Shown here one piece after another: positions 41,801 through 53,600 of a stretch of 64,000 bases of DNA. Source of the stretch: Tribonema minus (Eukaryota; Sar; Xanthophyceae; Tribonematales; Tribonemataceae); assembly GCA_017506865.1 (NCBI GenBank), contig JAFCMP010000514.1, positions 372,001 through 436,000 on the forward strand, given 5' to 3'. Position 1 is the first letter of the stretch. Each line of letters starts with the position of its first letter. A program made the position numbers and the translations under genes. The notes beneath the pieces are model-generated. The model saw nothing but the letters and a program-made list of their open reading frames with translations. It was not told where the DNA came from and made no database searches.

Positions 41801-44800
41801 TCAACTGGCCACTTCTTGCGCAGGCTGCAGCATCACAATGCCACCACCCCCGCCATCACCAGAAAGATCGTCGTCTAACTGCACGTCAAACCCATCCAGA
41901 TACTCCGCTCCATGAGCAGGCATTCGCGCTGAGCTGCTGTAAGCGGCAACGCACGGCACGTGTAATTGTGGTGGCGGTATCGGAGCGGGTGCGCAGAGGA
42001 ACCAGTCGTGACACAGCGCGTCGGCGGCGGTGGCTCGCCTGTGCGCATGGGAATACGGGGGCAGCGAGGGGGAGGGGGGGGGGGGGAGCGTCACTCATGG
42101 CAGCAGCAGCGCTCTGCATGCACTGCACTCAGAATGACACAAATGCAGACAGTTCAGTTCACAGGCTGGTAAACCTGAGGTACTGAAAATCGTTGCCGCC
42201 TTGGGTTGATGAGGGCCGCGGGCAACCACTTTCAGCGCGCATAGCTAGTACAGCAGTGCTGCAAGACTAGTCACATACTACTGATACCTCTACACCGAAG
42301 CATGAGCAGCACGCCAGCCAGTGTATGCAACAGGTGCATTGCAAGAAAGCAGCCACAGGCTGCATACTTCTTCCACGCGTACTTTTCGAAATGAAATATG
42401 GTAGTACGACGATTCGTCGACGACGAAGTGCAAATGGACAGAAGGCAACTTCTTCTGCGCAGACGGTTTTAAAAGAACGGTCAGCAAGCTATATGTGGTG
42501 TTTGCAGGGTAAAGCACACCCTACTCCGCCATACTTGGTGACGAGACATCAGCCCCTCCAGCATCTCATGTCTTCTGGGCTTTCACGCCCCAGGCCCAAA
42601 GCTGGAGCATCAAACAATCAATTGCTGCTGTAATCTCACACTCCAAAATCCTGCCGGAAACCTGCCTTCTTAGCCAGCTGCCATATACTCAGCAGGGCAC
42701 TTACCCCCCCCCCCCCCTCTCAAACTGCAACCTACATGCAACCAAACATTGGTGGAAGGCACTGGCGGCTCACCACGCCTCGTCACCTAGAGCTCTACGA
42801 TCTTTGAATTTGCATTTCCATACATACCTCAACGGGTCCAGCGTGAGCAGCGCAGCCAGCAAGCCCATCGCCTGAGCGCTGCTGCCCGGACACAGCGCCG
42901 CAAGCGGCGCCGGCTCCATGTGCGCGAACGCGATCTTGTCGAAATCGGGAGTCTCACACGCGCCGGGCCACGTCGCGGCGGTGGGCGTGCCGGTCACGCG
43001 CAGCACGCGGATCAGCTGATCGATGTCGCTTTGCCCCGGGAAAAGGGGCTTATTAAATAGGAGCTCCGCGAGGACGCAGCCCGCGGCCCACGCGTCGACG
43101 GCGGCTGTGTAGCGGCGCGCGCCAAAGAGGAGCTCCGGCGCGCGGTACCAGCGCGTGGCCACCTGCGACGGGGGAGTAGGGGGGGGGGGGGTGAAAGCCC
43201 TGAAGTTGAGAATTGAAGTTGTGAGAAAACGGCGTGCGCCGAAGAGGAGCTCCGGCACGCGGGTGTGTGTGTGTGTGCGTGTGTGTGTGTGATTGTGTGA
43301 AGGACCTTCAAGTTGAGAATTGAAGTTGTTCGAAAGAAGTAGCGGCGCGCGCCGAAGAGGAGGCTACGGCGCGCGGTACCAGCGCGTGGCTACCTGCATG
43401 TGTGTGTATGTGTGCGTGTGTGAATGACTTCAAGTTCGGAAGTGAAGTTGTTCCGAAAAAAGTAGCACCGCGCGCCGAAGAGGAGCTCCGGCGCGCGGTA
43501 CTAGCGCGTGGCCACATGCGGCAGCGCATGCGGGGGACGGGGGTGAAGGACTTGAGGTTGAGAATTTTGTGAAAAAAGTGCAAACCAAAGGTTGGAGCGC
43601 GAGTGACGAGCTCTGGCGCGCAGCACCAGCGAGGGCTGAGAGCTCAGGCGCGGCGGTAGCTCGCGGCCAACTTGGGCACGGAGTTTGAAGAAATATGTTG
43701 AAGTGTGAATGTGAGCACAACAGGCCAGCATGAATGTACGGTATGAATTGAGTGTACCGGTTAGGTGGAGTTCGGATTAAGCGTTAGGCCGGAGGTGAAC
43801 TAGGGTAGATGGTGATGATGATTATTCGACACCAGCATTGCTGTACTTCATTTGGGTGGGGCAAGGGGGTCGGCAGCTTGCTGACAATGAAGCTGTTGCG
43901 GTAGCGTTGCACTCCGCATGTGCAGCGGCATTACCACCAGCCGCGCTTACACGACAGAGGTGCGAATTTTCTCTCTTGAACTTTTGCTCCTGTATGTTCA
44001 ACCGGCAATCAGCAGCTTTTGCTGCAACTGCCTCTGGATCACACACCATTGGCCGTGAAGGTTCTCCATGAGCACGTTCACTCAGAATAGTATTGTGCAG
44101 TAAGGGTGGCTGTAGCACAACAACACCCATGCTTGTAAACGTGTGGTAGCGAACCCTAGTTGACAGATGAGGTATTGCCACAATGCAACACTCAAATAAG
44201 ACTGCTGCTTTGCGGCTAAAAGGCAATACCTGATGGCTCATGGAGCGCGGACACTCTGGGTCATGCACGCGCGTGAGCCCAAAGTCCCCAATCTTGAGCA
44301 CTCCACCAGAGTTGATCAGCAGGTTCCCAGGCTTGAGGTCTCGGTGCAGCAGGCCCATCGAGTGCATGTGGGCCACCCCTGCAAACATCTGCGCCAGCCA
44401 GCCCTTGGCCTCGCCCTCGAACATGGGCGCTGTGCAGGCACTCAGGACGGCCTCCAGATCTGTGACCATCAGCTCCAAGACCAGCACAACAGAGTCCGCT
44501 CTGGGGAAGACGTCCAGAAGAGGCAGGATGTTGGCGTGCTGCAACTGCCGCATGGCGTAGAGCTCTCTGAACACAGCTTTTGGCAGGCGAGGTGCCGCGG
44601 TGTCGCTGGCTGCATGGCGGCCTCCTCCTCCCAAGCTGCAGCTGATGCTCTTCAGCGCCACCTTGTTGCCTGTTTCCCTGTCGTCAGCGAGGTGCACTTG
44701 ACCAAAGGCACCCTCCCCCAGCTTGCGTCTGGAGATGTAGCGGTTCTGCTTGTCGATGGAATATGGATCCTTGTACACGGGCGAGTGGCAGCCGAAGCAG

Positions 44801-44838
44801 GCAAGGCCATCGTGGCCATCATGACCAGCGCCGCTCAT
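41801..44838 (-). CDS. CDK20: Cyclin-dependent-kinase-like protein kinase, CDK20/CCRK type
   Basis: Three exons, 44838-44230, 43162-42828 and 42038-41801, total 1182 nt (393 aa) with matching phases. After a Cys/His-containing N-terminal stretch comes the Gly loop LGEGAFGQV, the lysine in [20 protein letters not shown], and DFGLTR. Exon 1 ends SHQ and exon 2 begins [18 protein letters not shown], the CDK20 activation segment and APE motif. [20 protein letters not shown] is the CMGC insert region. Exon 3 ([18 protein letters not shown]) is the terminal helix, followed by a tail with acidic and Gly residues. In animals and algae CDK20 acts in ciliary length control and cell-cycle entry. An insert of about 15 residues (Gly-rich) follows the catalytic lysine. 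Intron 1 has repeated exon 2 borders. The exon 2 acceptor follows a C-run. Confidence 0.9.
43200..43680 (-). repeat. Four copies of the CDK20 exon 2 acceptor border
   Basis: The exon 2 start (43110-43165, encoding [16 protein letters not shown]) recurs in intron 1 at about 43222-43262, 43341-43396, 43464-43517 and 43598-43670. Copies share GCGCGCCGAAGAGGAGCTCC and CGCGCGGTACCAGCGCGTGG. Between them lie blocks like CTTCAAGTTGAGAATTGAAG and (GT)n runs (43261-43291). The period is 115-135 bases. Confidence 0.9.
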
Positions 44839-45154
44839 GTATTAACACAAAACCTCTGCAAGTTGAAGTTCGATTTGATCACCCGCAGAAGTCTCTCTGC
44901 GTTCTATCTGGTAACTGAGGTCGGCACGCAAGAGGGCGGGAGGGGGGCGCTTGGACCTGCAGAGCTGGTAGGAGCGGCACTTAGATCACGCAAACCATGT
45001 GCAGGGGTTGGTGGTGCGCTCGGTAGAGGTCCCCATCCGTCTCACGAAAAGGAACCTGCCGGCGAAGCACGAGTGCTGCAGTGCAGCGCCAGATCAGGGC
45101 GCGGCGGAGCTCTGTAAAGCTGCTAGACAAGTGTAGTGGCCAGTGTCAGCGAGC
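44839..45154. promoter_or_regulatory. Shared divergent upstream region (CDK20 / RING-H2 gene)
   Basis: 316 bases between opposite start codons; contains CAAGTTGAAGTTCGATTTG at 44859-44877. The promoter role is inferred from position. Confidence 0.4.
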
Positions 45155-48100
45155 ATGATGCACTCAGGTGTTGACTGGTTGGCACTTGCAGCAGCCTGCA
45201 TCTTTTCTCTTCTGCTGCAACTTGGTGGGACATTGGCGGCGGATATGAGCTGCGCGGTCATGGCGGCATGCGCTCCCTGCGTGGCGAGCGTAAGCTCCGC
45301 GTCGGGGACTTTGTGCACATGGTAAGTGTGCACTCGGCTTATTAGAATACACTCTAGTGATCGACACTGACGTTACCAGACACTCATGTTCAGGACGCAG
45401 GTGCAAACCCTCGAGCATTGCGAGCAACTCAGCACAAAAGTGCGTGTGGTAGTGCCTCTACACCCAGGAGCCAGAGGCAGCTGCAATAGTCAATACGCAC
45501 AGCTGGTGCTTACTTTACATTAGCTGTAGAGGACTGCTCAGCGAGGTGTGAATTTGCTTCTGTAAGTCAAGTAATTCAGGCTTGGACTTCAAGAGTGCTT
45601 GTGTACAGGTGATGGTCCTGTATTTTTGGCCATGCTTTCTGACCTGAAAATGTTTAGTTTCTGATATGATGAGCTACAGTGCAATGCATAACAGTTCGCC
45701 AAGGTGTCTGGTGTCAGCCTGGGCATGTGTCTGTAAGATGGCACTACCCGCATCTCAAAATCGAGCAACAGCCTGCCAGACGTCACGCTGTCTATTCGCC
45801 AGCCTGTGTGCAATGTCATTTGTGAGATACTTTGGTGGGACATCAGTGCTTCACCCAATGGCTGATCCACGCAAGCAGTGCCAATAATGCATTCAACGTC
45901 AGTGGGTAGTAATAATATGCTGTGTGAGTCGGCCTGCTCATGCGGCAAAGCATATGCACTCGCTGGTGAGCATTTGCAAAAGAAGTAGAACGCAGCTACT
46001 CGAAATCATCACAGCGTGCGGCTCAAGTACGATTGTGTGCACCCGCTGAACTCGCCAACTTGAACTTCACGTAACGTCTGCGCGTCCCGGTACGCACTTC
46101 ACAGCGCACTCTCACATCTCTCGTACATGCAAGTTAGGGTTAGGGTTAGGGCCGCCGCACACGCACACCGCACCTCGCACCGACCCTATACATACAGAAG
46201 TGCTAGTTGCAAGGCTGACACGCACACTCATGGGTCTGTTCCGTTCCACACGCGCGCCGCGCCAGGTGTCAGGGGCAGTGCCTGGACCACGGGCAGATGT
46301 GCCTGTCGCCCATCACGAGCGCGGACGGCTGCACCAGCGCCGCCGCCGCCGCGGCCGGCGGCGGCGGCACCAGCGACGCCTCCTACCTGCCCCTCATGTA
46401 CCTGCCCATCTTCGCCGTGGTGACGCTGGCCGGTGCATGTGCGTGGTGCCGCTGGCACTCCAAGAATGCGCCGCTGCACGTCAGGCCGCCGAGCTATCAG
46501 TGGGGGGTGGCGCCGGCGTGCGAGGCGGGGGAGGGGGCGGGGGCGGGGGGGGAGGGGGGCGGGGAGAGGGGGGTTGTTGTCAGCGAGAAGTGCCCCCTGT
46601 GCGTGGGCGCGGGGTGCGCGTCGCTGCCCTCGGATTGCTCAGGTATGTCTAGCAGCAACACACACACACACACATGGCGCAGATCGCGCACGCTTTCTGT
46701 GAGGGTCTCTTGCCTACCGCCGCTGCACATGGCAGAGGCATTTGTGCACGCCATGACCATGAGTTCCAGCTGTGAAGTTGCAGTTGAAGTTGACACGCAA
46801 TGCCTACCCACAAGCGCTCAGTATGTGCTCGCTGTATGGGATATTGGTGCTCTGGCCATGACGCCGTCGGGGCTCACGCCTACCGTACTTGTCATGTTGC
46901 AACTTCCACTTTGGCACAAGCATGAGGGAATGATTCCGATGCTCTCACACCAGCCTTCAGCGGCAGCCCTCTTGCGATGTCACATGCGCTTGCAGCGTCG
47001 CTCCGACTGTCAGTGAAACATCGTCACCTACCGTGAGCGGCCGATCACAGCGTGCTCAGCGTCTTCGCAACTGTCATTTGAACGCCGACACAACCGCAAG
47101 CAGACAATTACAATGTTCTCAGAGTTGATGGTGTTAGCAGCAGATTTTCTAGTTGCCCTCAGAGGTGTCGGCCACATCCTGAATTTTATGATGGCGTGCC
47201 CGCCTGATTGACTCGCTTTCAGATGCCTGACAGCCTCCTGTTTTCCCATTCTGGGGCTGTTGTCGTTTGTCGCAGTGTGCCTGAGTGCGTTCGAGGCGCC
47301 GCAGGAGGTGCGCCAGCTGCCGTGCAAGCACCTGTACCACAAGGAGTGCATTGACAAATGGTGAGTCACTTGAGTGAGTGAGTGAGTGACTGCGCTGCTC
47401 AGCAAAATATGCACACCAAACCTATCAACACCTCCACCCCCAGATGTTTCACCGAAATGATGCATTACGACCAGCGTGCACTGCCTTGAAGCTGGCACGT
47501 CCACGGTCGTAGGGCCTGGAACCAAGTTCGACAGGAGCAAAACTCAGGCACCTTGCCCAGACCACCCTTGCTCGCACACTGGCGGCCTTGCATGCAGAAA
47601 TGCCTTGAAGGAACCTCAATCTTGTAGCATTGTCGCTGAATGCATTCCTTCGTGCTCGTCTAGCGTCCATTAGTAAACAGCCCAGTCCAACAAAGTTGTC
47701 GATGATTTCGTGATCAGTCCAAAAGCTGGACTGTAAGGCTGACCAGCGGCAAGTACAGAACCCAACACCATACGCCATATATTCTGAACTGTCATTCTCA
47801 GTAGATGTGTATGGAGGCATATCTGTTGATGGTACCGTGAGCGTATAATCCCCTGGGCAACTTTGGTGTGGAAATGAGCTGGGCCCATGCCTGCCTAAGG
47901 CAACAAGCGATTAAGATATTCCACACTCTTTGCAATGTGTACCCCGACTTGCACAACTTCAACTTGAAGTTGTTATATGCCGAGACAAATGACAGCAGGG
48001 ACATCGCAAAATCGCCACAATCCGATGCGTTCAACATGGCTCAGTGCGTGCCGAGCACAAATGCTTGATGTCCCACGCTCTGCAGGTGACTGTGGTGACC

Positions 48101-48527
48101 TTGGGGTCAGGGCTCGGCTTAGCTATGCAGGCATGGCAGCAGCATGGAAATCAAATGTCCCCACCCGTCGCATGACCTCCCATGCCAATGTCCTGGTTAC
48201 TTGAACCACACTCCAATCTAAGGCGTGCACCCGCCAATAAACCTTCACAATGCAACTGTTACATGACTGTTACATGGCTGTTACAGGCTCGACAGCGGCA
48301 AGGAGACGTGCCCGCTGTGCGCCGCGTGCGCGTGGCAGCCGCAGAAGCAGTCCTTCTTCAACTCCTTCTTCAACTTCCGCAGCCCCTGGCAAGGGGAGGG
48401 CGGCCCCCCAGCGGCGGCCGAGGGGAGCGTCACTCGCTCCGCAGCCAGCCGGCGGCACGTCTCCATCGGCAGAACCATTGAAGCAGCACTTCGGGCACCA
48501 ACTTCAACTGCTGGCCTGCCGATCTAA
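45155..48527 (+). CDS. Type I membrane RING-H2 E3 ligase with PSI-like lumenal region
   Basis: Four exons, 45155-45321, 46266-46642, 47276-47360 and 48287-48527, total 870 nt (289 aa); phases fit. Residues 8-34 are a signal peptide (LALAAACIFSLLLQLGGTLAA). A Cys-rich lumenal part spans exons 1 and 2 (CAPCVASV, CTWCQGQCLDHGQMC), resembling a PSI module. One membrane helix follows (LPLMYLPIFAVVTLAGACAWC). The cytosolic RING-H2 is assembled from three exons: DCSVCLSAF, LPCKHLYHKECIDKW, and LDSGKETCPLC, with the C-x2-C, C-x-H-x2-H-x2-C, C-x2-C pattern and the Trp used for E2 contact. The tail contains SFFNSFFNFRSPW. Similar layouts (RNF13/goliath) have a protease-associated lumenal domain instead. 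It probably ubiquitinates endomembrane cargo. Intron 1 contains three perfect TTAGGG repeats. Confidence 0.87.
46134..46151 (+). repeat. Three perfect TTAGGG units in RING-H2 gene intron 1
   Basis: TTAGGG repeated three times, about 115 bases before the exon 2 acceptor. Similar arrays occur at 53596-53625 (monooxygenase intron 3), 36679-36688 (RPN3 intron 1) and, as CCCTAA, at 9620-9638 (SNF1 intron 5). Confidence 0.9.
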
Positions 48528-50658
48528 TGCCCCCACAACACGATGCCGCCTCGGCGCCTGCGGCGCTTTCCGCACTGATACAATTAGTGACGTTCGTCCT
48601 TCATGACCGGCGGCGTGCGAAAGCGGCGGCGGCGGCGATTAATTTTGGATGTACAGCGGGATGTGTCTCTCAAAAAGGTCCGGCGCGCGCTCAAAACGAG
48701 CTTTCTGTCGCCGGAGCTGTAGTTTGAAAGTTTCTCTTAGCAGCTTGTGTTGGAAGCGAGCGCGTTCAGCTGCAGTCTGCACCGGCCGCCGGCGAGTGTG
48801 AATATTATGACCTCTGGCGCCGAGTCTACTGCAGTGAAGCGGTGTGAGGGGGTTTGGTGTGGAGGGTACAGTAGATGTTGACACACACAGGAATCCTCAG
48901 TCGTGTTCTTGGGCAGCAGCAAAATGCCTGCTGATGCAGCTGCGCTTGTGCTGAGCACTGCACCTGCGTGTGCCGAGCGCTGATGCAGCAACTTCAATGT
49001 TGACTTTGTGCACGGCTGTACATGATGCGAGGTGCAGCTTTTTGATGCGCTGTTTTGACCTGATGCATGCGCATGTGCACACCTGCTGGTGCAGACCTGC
49101 ATTACACGGCACTAGGCAATGTTGTACTTGAAGTGAGTGCTTTGATGTATTTTGGACCTGATGCATGCTGTTGTAGCTGCGCGTGTTCTTGCGCAGGGGC
49201 GGCATCGCTCTCTACTTATTTTGTTGATCCAGTTTGCCTGGTTCATGCACCTTCAGAGTTCGATCCACCTTCACTTTTGTTACGCATGCAATTCAGCCAA
49301 CAAAGCATTGCTGCACTGTGCTTTTTGTTTGAAACGCGTGAATGTGAGCTCACATCTCACCATAAAGCATGAAACTCAGTACAGGCTGACTTAGCGGTCG
49401 AGAACAGACAGGGGGACTTCATACGCGTCTCATTTCATGTGTCAGTGTAGTAAAGCCATCGTCAATACTTTCTTAAAGCGTGTAATTCAATAAACATCAT
49501 CAAGATCAGCGATCGCAAAGTGGGTGTATAGCATACCATTGGCTGCAAGTTGGGCAAGGTTCAGCGATCAGTCAACACAGCAGACCAGCGCAGGCTGCAT
49601 TTCGGCAGTACATATAGATGTTCGCATTTCAAGTGCTCCTATCCTGTGAAGTAGGATATGATGAGACTGATGAATGACTTCACCCTCTTCCTGTGCGAGG
49701 ACATGGCAGCGCGTTTACAAGTGCAGCGGTCTACCAATCTGAATCCTGGGCGAATGATGGCCAATGTGCCCCAATTGCATGTGCAAGTGAGACGGTACAG
49801 CTGCAACACATAGCAGGAATGCGTAGTACCATGATGGTTCACATTGCCAGCAGCAAGAACAGAAGCCAGTGCTGACGCTGTCCAACACCTCCATGTGACA
49901 AACACAACGTACATTATCGGCATAAACCTCAAGAGAGCAGTGCTCACAAGGAAGCGAGTCTACGCAAGCAGCACTTGGCCGCTGACGAGCAAGACATCTG
50001 CATGAAGATATGTCTGCCATCAATAGACACTGCTCTCTGACCCCCCCCCCCCGCTCAAGCCTCAAACTGGTTGCATTGCTCAGAAGTAGTACTTGTAAGC
50101 CGCGCGCTGCACAATCCCCAGCAGACCACCCTGCACTTTTGCATGATGCCGCTGCGCATTCCGCTATCAATCTGATACTGGCATCTAATGTACGATCACA
50201 TAGGCTAAAGAGCAGTGGCGGACTGGCGCTTTCAACACACCTCGGCCGTCAAGGGGCACATTGTCGTGCTGGTGCGACGACTTGGTGATATGCGCACACA
50301 ATCACACACAGCGCTGCTTGCATTCTGCATGGCTACACCTGAGTCCTTGGGCCCAATCAGCAGCTCCCGCAGTACTTTTTGCATGGAGTGTCACTAGAGG
50401 GCTGGCGATCGCATGATCTGCGGCCCTTCCCACCGACCGGCAAGTCACTTCTTGAAGTACAGCCAGCCAGCCCCCACCCCCCTAAAAGCGGCAGTTACAT
50501 AACAGTCACAAAAGGCGCACATCCGCACCACCTCGGCACCTGACCACAAAAAGGTGTGCATCATGTCCTCGAGCATCACGACAGCCACCTACGCGCCAGT
50601 GGGGCAGTTGCACGCAGTGGTCGCAGGTGGCGCGGCGGGCAGTTACACGTCACGGCAG
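48528..50658. other. Intergenic region between convergent genes
   Basis: Over 2 kb between the RING-H2 and monooxygenase 3' ends. Contains a C-run at 50041-50052 and short repeats of GGCAGTTACA near 50637-50662. No supported exon or RNA gene. Confidence 0.4.
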
Positions 50659-53600
50659 TTACATGATGTGGTCGGAGACGGGGCGCCGCAGCGCGCCGCC
50701 GCGCGCGCGCTCCCCCGCTCGCAGCGCGTCGTACTCCTCCGCCACGCGCGCGTAGTCGGCAGTTGAGAAGCGCATCACAGCGCTCAGCGGGAAGGCGTGG
50801 CGCACGGCGCGCACGCCGAGGTCCGCGCACAGGACGTCCAGGTAGTGCGCGAAGCGCGCGTGCACGCCGCAGTGGCTCTGCGCGCGGAATCGACAATTGA
50901 CATGGCGGTCAATCGCGCGTGCATGTAGGTGAAGGAAGTGTGTAAGCAGGGCGAGAGAGCTGTTGTAGCATTTGCTGTGGCTGTGTGCTTGCTGCGTGTA
51001 CGGTTCAGATAGAAAGGCCGGTGCTGTATGCAGGCAGCAGGGGGACACCATTGCATGCATCAGCACCTTATGACAGTGTCAAGTGCCATGTGCATCGCCC
51101 ACTGATGCACACTCTCCGAAGGTTGCAGGCACTGTTAACGTGTTAGCAAAGACGCAACAGTGATACAACATCAGTCCCCGGTGTCACAGAACTCGCATCA
51201 AAAGTACCTGCGCGGTGGGCAGCTCGTGCGCCGCCTTCCACGCGCGGATGAGCGCTGCCGCCTCCTCCTGCGCCGCCGCGCGCGGCAGCAGCAGCTCGCC
51301 GCGCCACGCCGCTATGAGCCACAGGACGGAGAGCTGGACGTGCGAGAAGTGGAGGAAGCCGTGGTTGACGCCGAGGACCGCGAGGCCGGGGATGCGCGGG
51401 TGGATGAGGTGCCTGCGCGGCGGCGCGAGTGCGGAGCGGTAGGGTTTAGGTTAGGGTTATGGTGAGGGTTAACGTGGGGGTCAGGGTCGGGGAAGAGGTT
51501 GAGGTGATGCAGAGGCCGAGTCGTATGTTCAGAGGGTGGTGGTGGCGCGAGAGGCAAAGGGATAGTCAGAGTTGGGGTGAGGGGAGGTGTGATGCAAATG
51601 CCATGTTGCATGTTCAGAGGGTGGTAGATGGTGGTGGCGTACGAGATGATGGACTACCGATCGCTGCCGGGGACCAGCACTGCCATCCGTCGTTGCCTGC
51701 GCGGAATAGTGCGCGTACGGTGCTGGACTCTTTGGGAGGCATGTTAGTGGGTGAACTGTGAAGCCGCTGCGATACCAAGGGCTTCACTGGAGTGGAGTAG
51801 GCATGTGACAGGCTGCGTGCGCTGCAGGCATTCTGGGTAAGCGTGCGCTCTGTCGCTTACTCTGGCGGGAACGTCACTGGCGCTGCAACTGCAACTGCAA
51901 TTGCTGCTGCAGTTGACGCAGCAGCAGCAGCAGCCATGACGTGCGAGCGAGTGACACATTGCGCGCTGTCAGACTCAAAGATGCACAGGTGCCCTCAATC
52001 AGTACTGCAAGTGGAAAAACCATTGCTGCCAAGTCAGCATGTCGTCGAACAGTTGTGAGCGTCTTGTGCCATCAGCACTTGTCAGTGGCTTCCTTGAGCC
52101 ATCTACACAGCACCATCCTTGTAAAAGTCCCGCTCGCGCTCACCTGTACAGCTGGGGTCCCCCCTCCATGCCCTCCAGCAGCGCGCGCTCCCCCGCAGGC
52201 AGAAACGGAAACGCGGGCGCAGCGCTGCCCAAGCACGGCAGCACCGCGTCCGCGCGGAGCGTCCTCCCGTCCTCCAACTTCAACCCGTCGTTGCAGTAGG
52301 CCGCGATGGCACCGTGCACAGGTTCGATGGCGCCGCTCGCGACGTGATCCAGGAAGCTGGGGGGTTCCAGGACGCTCGCGGTGCGCAGGCTGTCAATGAG
52401 GGGGGTCTTGGGGCGCAGCGCGGCGATGCGCGCGCGTGCGGCAGCGCCCTTGAACCATGCATGCGACGCGAAGCCCGCCCACGTGACCATCTGCACCATG
52501 GCCCAGAAGCCGGCGACGAGGAGGGAGAGGTGCGTGTGCAGGAAGCGCGTGGCCTTGGTGGGGTAGTCCTGGGGGGTGGTTGATGCAGAGGGGGAAGGGG
52601 GGAGGGGGCAATGGGGGAGGGCGGGGGGGGAGGGGTCACAAGGGGGATGCGCCAGACTTGGATGGAAGCGGAGGCGTTCGATGCAGTGGCACACATTGCA
52701 AACATGCCACGGGCACCAAGCCATGGTATGAAATAGGTTAGTGCGCATGCCAGGAGGCAAGCACAGATGCAAACCCCCTGAAGGTCAGCCACCAGGCCCC
52801 AAATGTGTCGAGATGTACCAGCCATGAAGAAAGTTCAAGCTGCAAGTTCAAGCGAGCCGGTACTACTCACCCAACATGGCACCATGACCGTCCCCATGCG
52901 CGTGCACAGCGCCCACGTGAAGTGCAGGCCGTTGATCTTCAGCGGAACCAGCCAGCGCGGTTCCCGGAACACGAGAACGGTCTTTACGCCACTGTCGGCG
53001 CAGTCGGTGGCGAGGTCCACCGCTGTCTTGCCAAAGCCGATGACCGCCACGGTTTTGTCAGCTTTGCGCAGGGAGCGCAGGGTGTCGGGGGTGGCTTCGG
53101 CGGGGGTGAGGATGCGTCCTGCGAAACAGGGGGAAAGGGGGGGGGGGAGATTGGGTTCAGTTCTCCTCTTTCGTAACGCTTTGTGATCCTACACAATCAT
53201 CAAATTCTCTGGCCTTTGCCTTGGACAATGTTGGGAAACAGGCTGCTGGCTATAGTTTCAACAAACAAGGGCGAGTGCTGCATGGTGATAGCCACATGCA
53301 CGCATGTATGTACGTATTGTGTTACGCAATACCTACATACCTGTGAATAAAGCCTGCCCCGGAATGCCATCTGGGCGGGGCTGTGTGTAGAGTCCCGTTG
53401 CTGTGAGGATAAAGTCGAAGCGCTCCTGTGCGTGGTGTCAGTGGCAGCAACAGCAACATCACCAGCGGCAGCAGAACACGCAGCCAAGACCCCCATCAGG
53501 CTCAAGGCAGGCAAACACTCACAGGCAAACGTAGCTGCTGCATCCCAAGTGCATTTGCTGCGGCGATACAATGGCACATGTGTGCCAGGTTAGCATTAGG

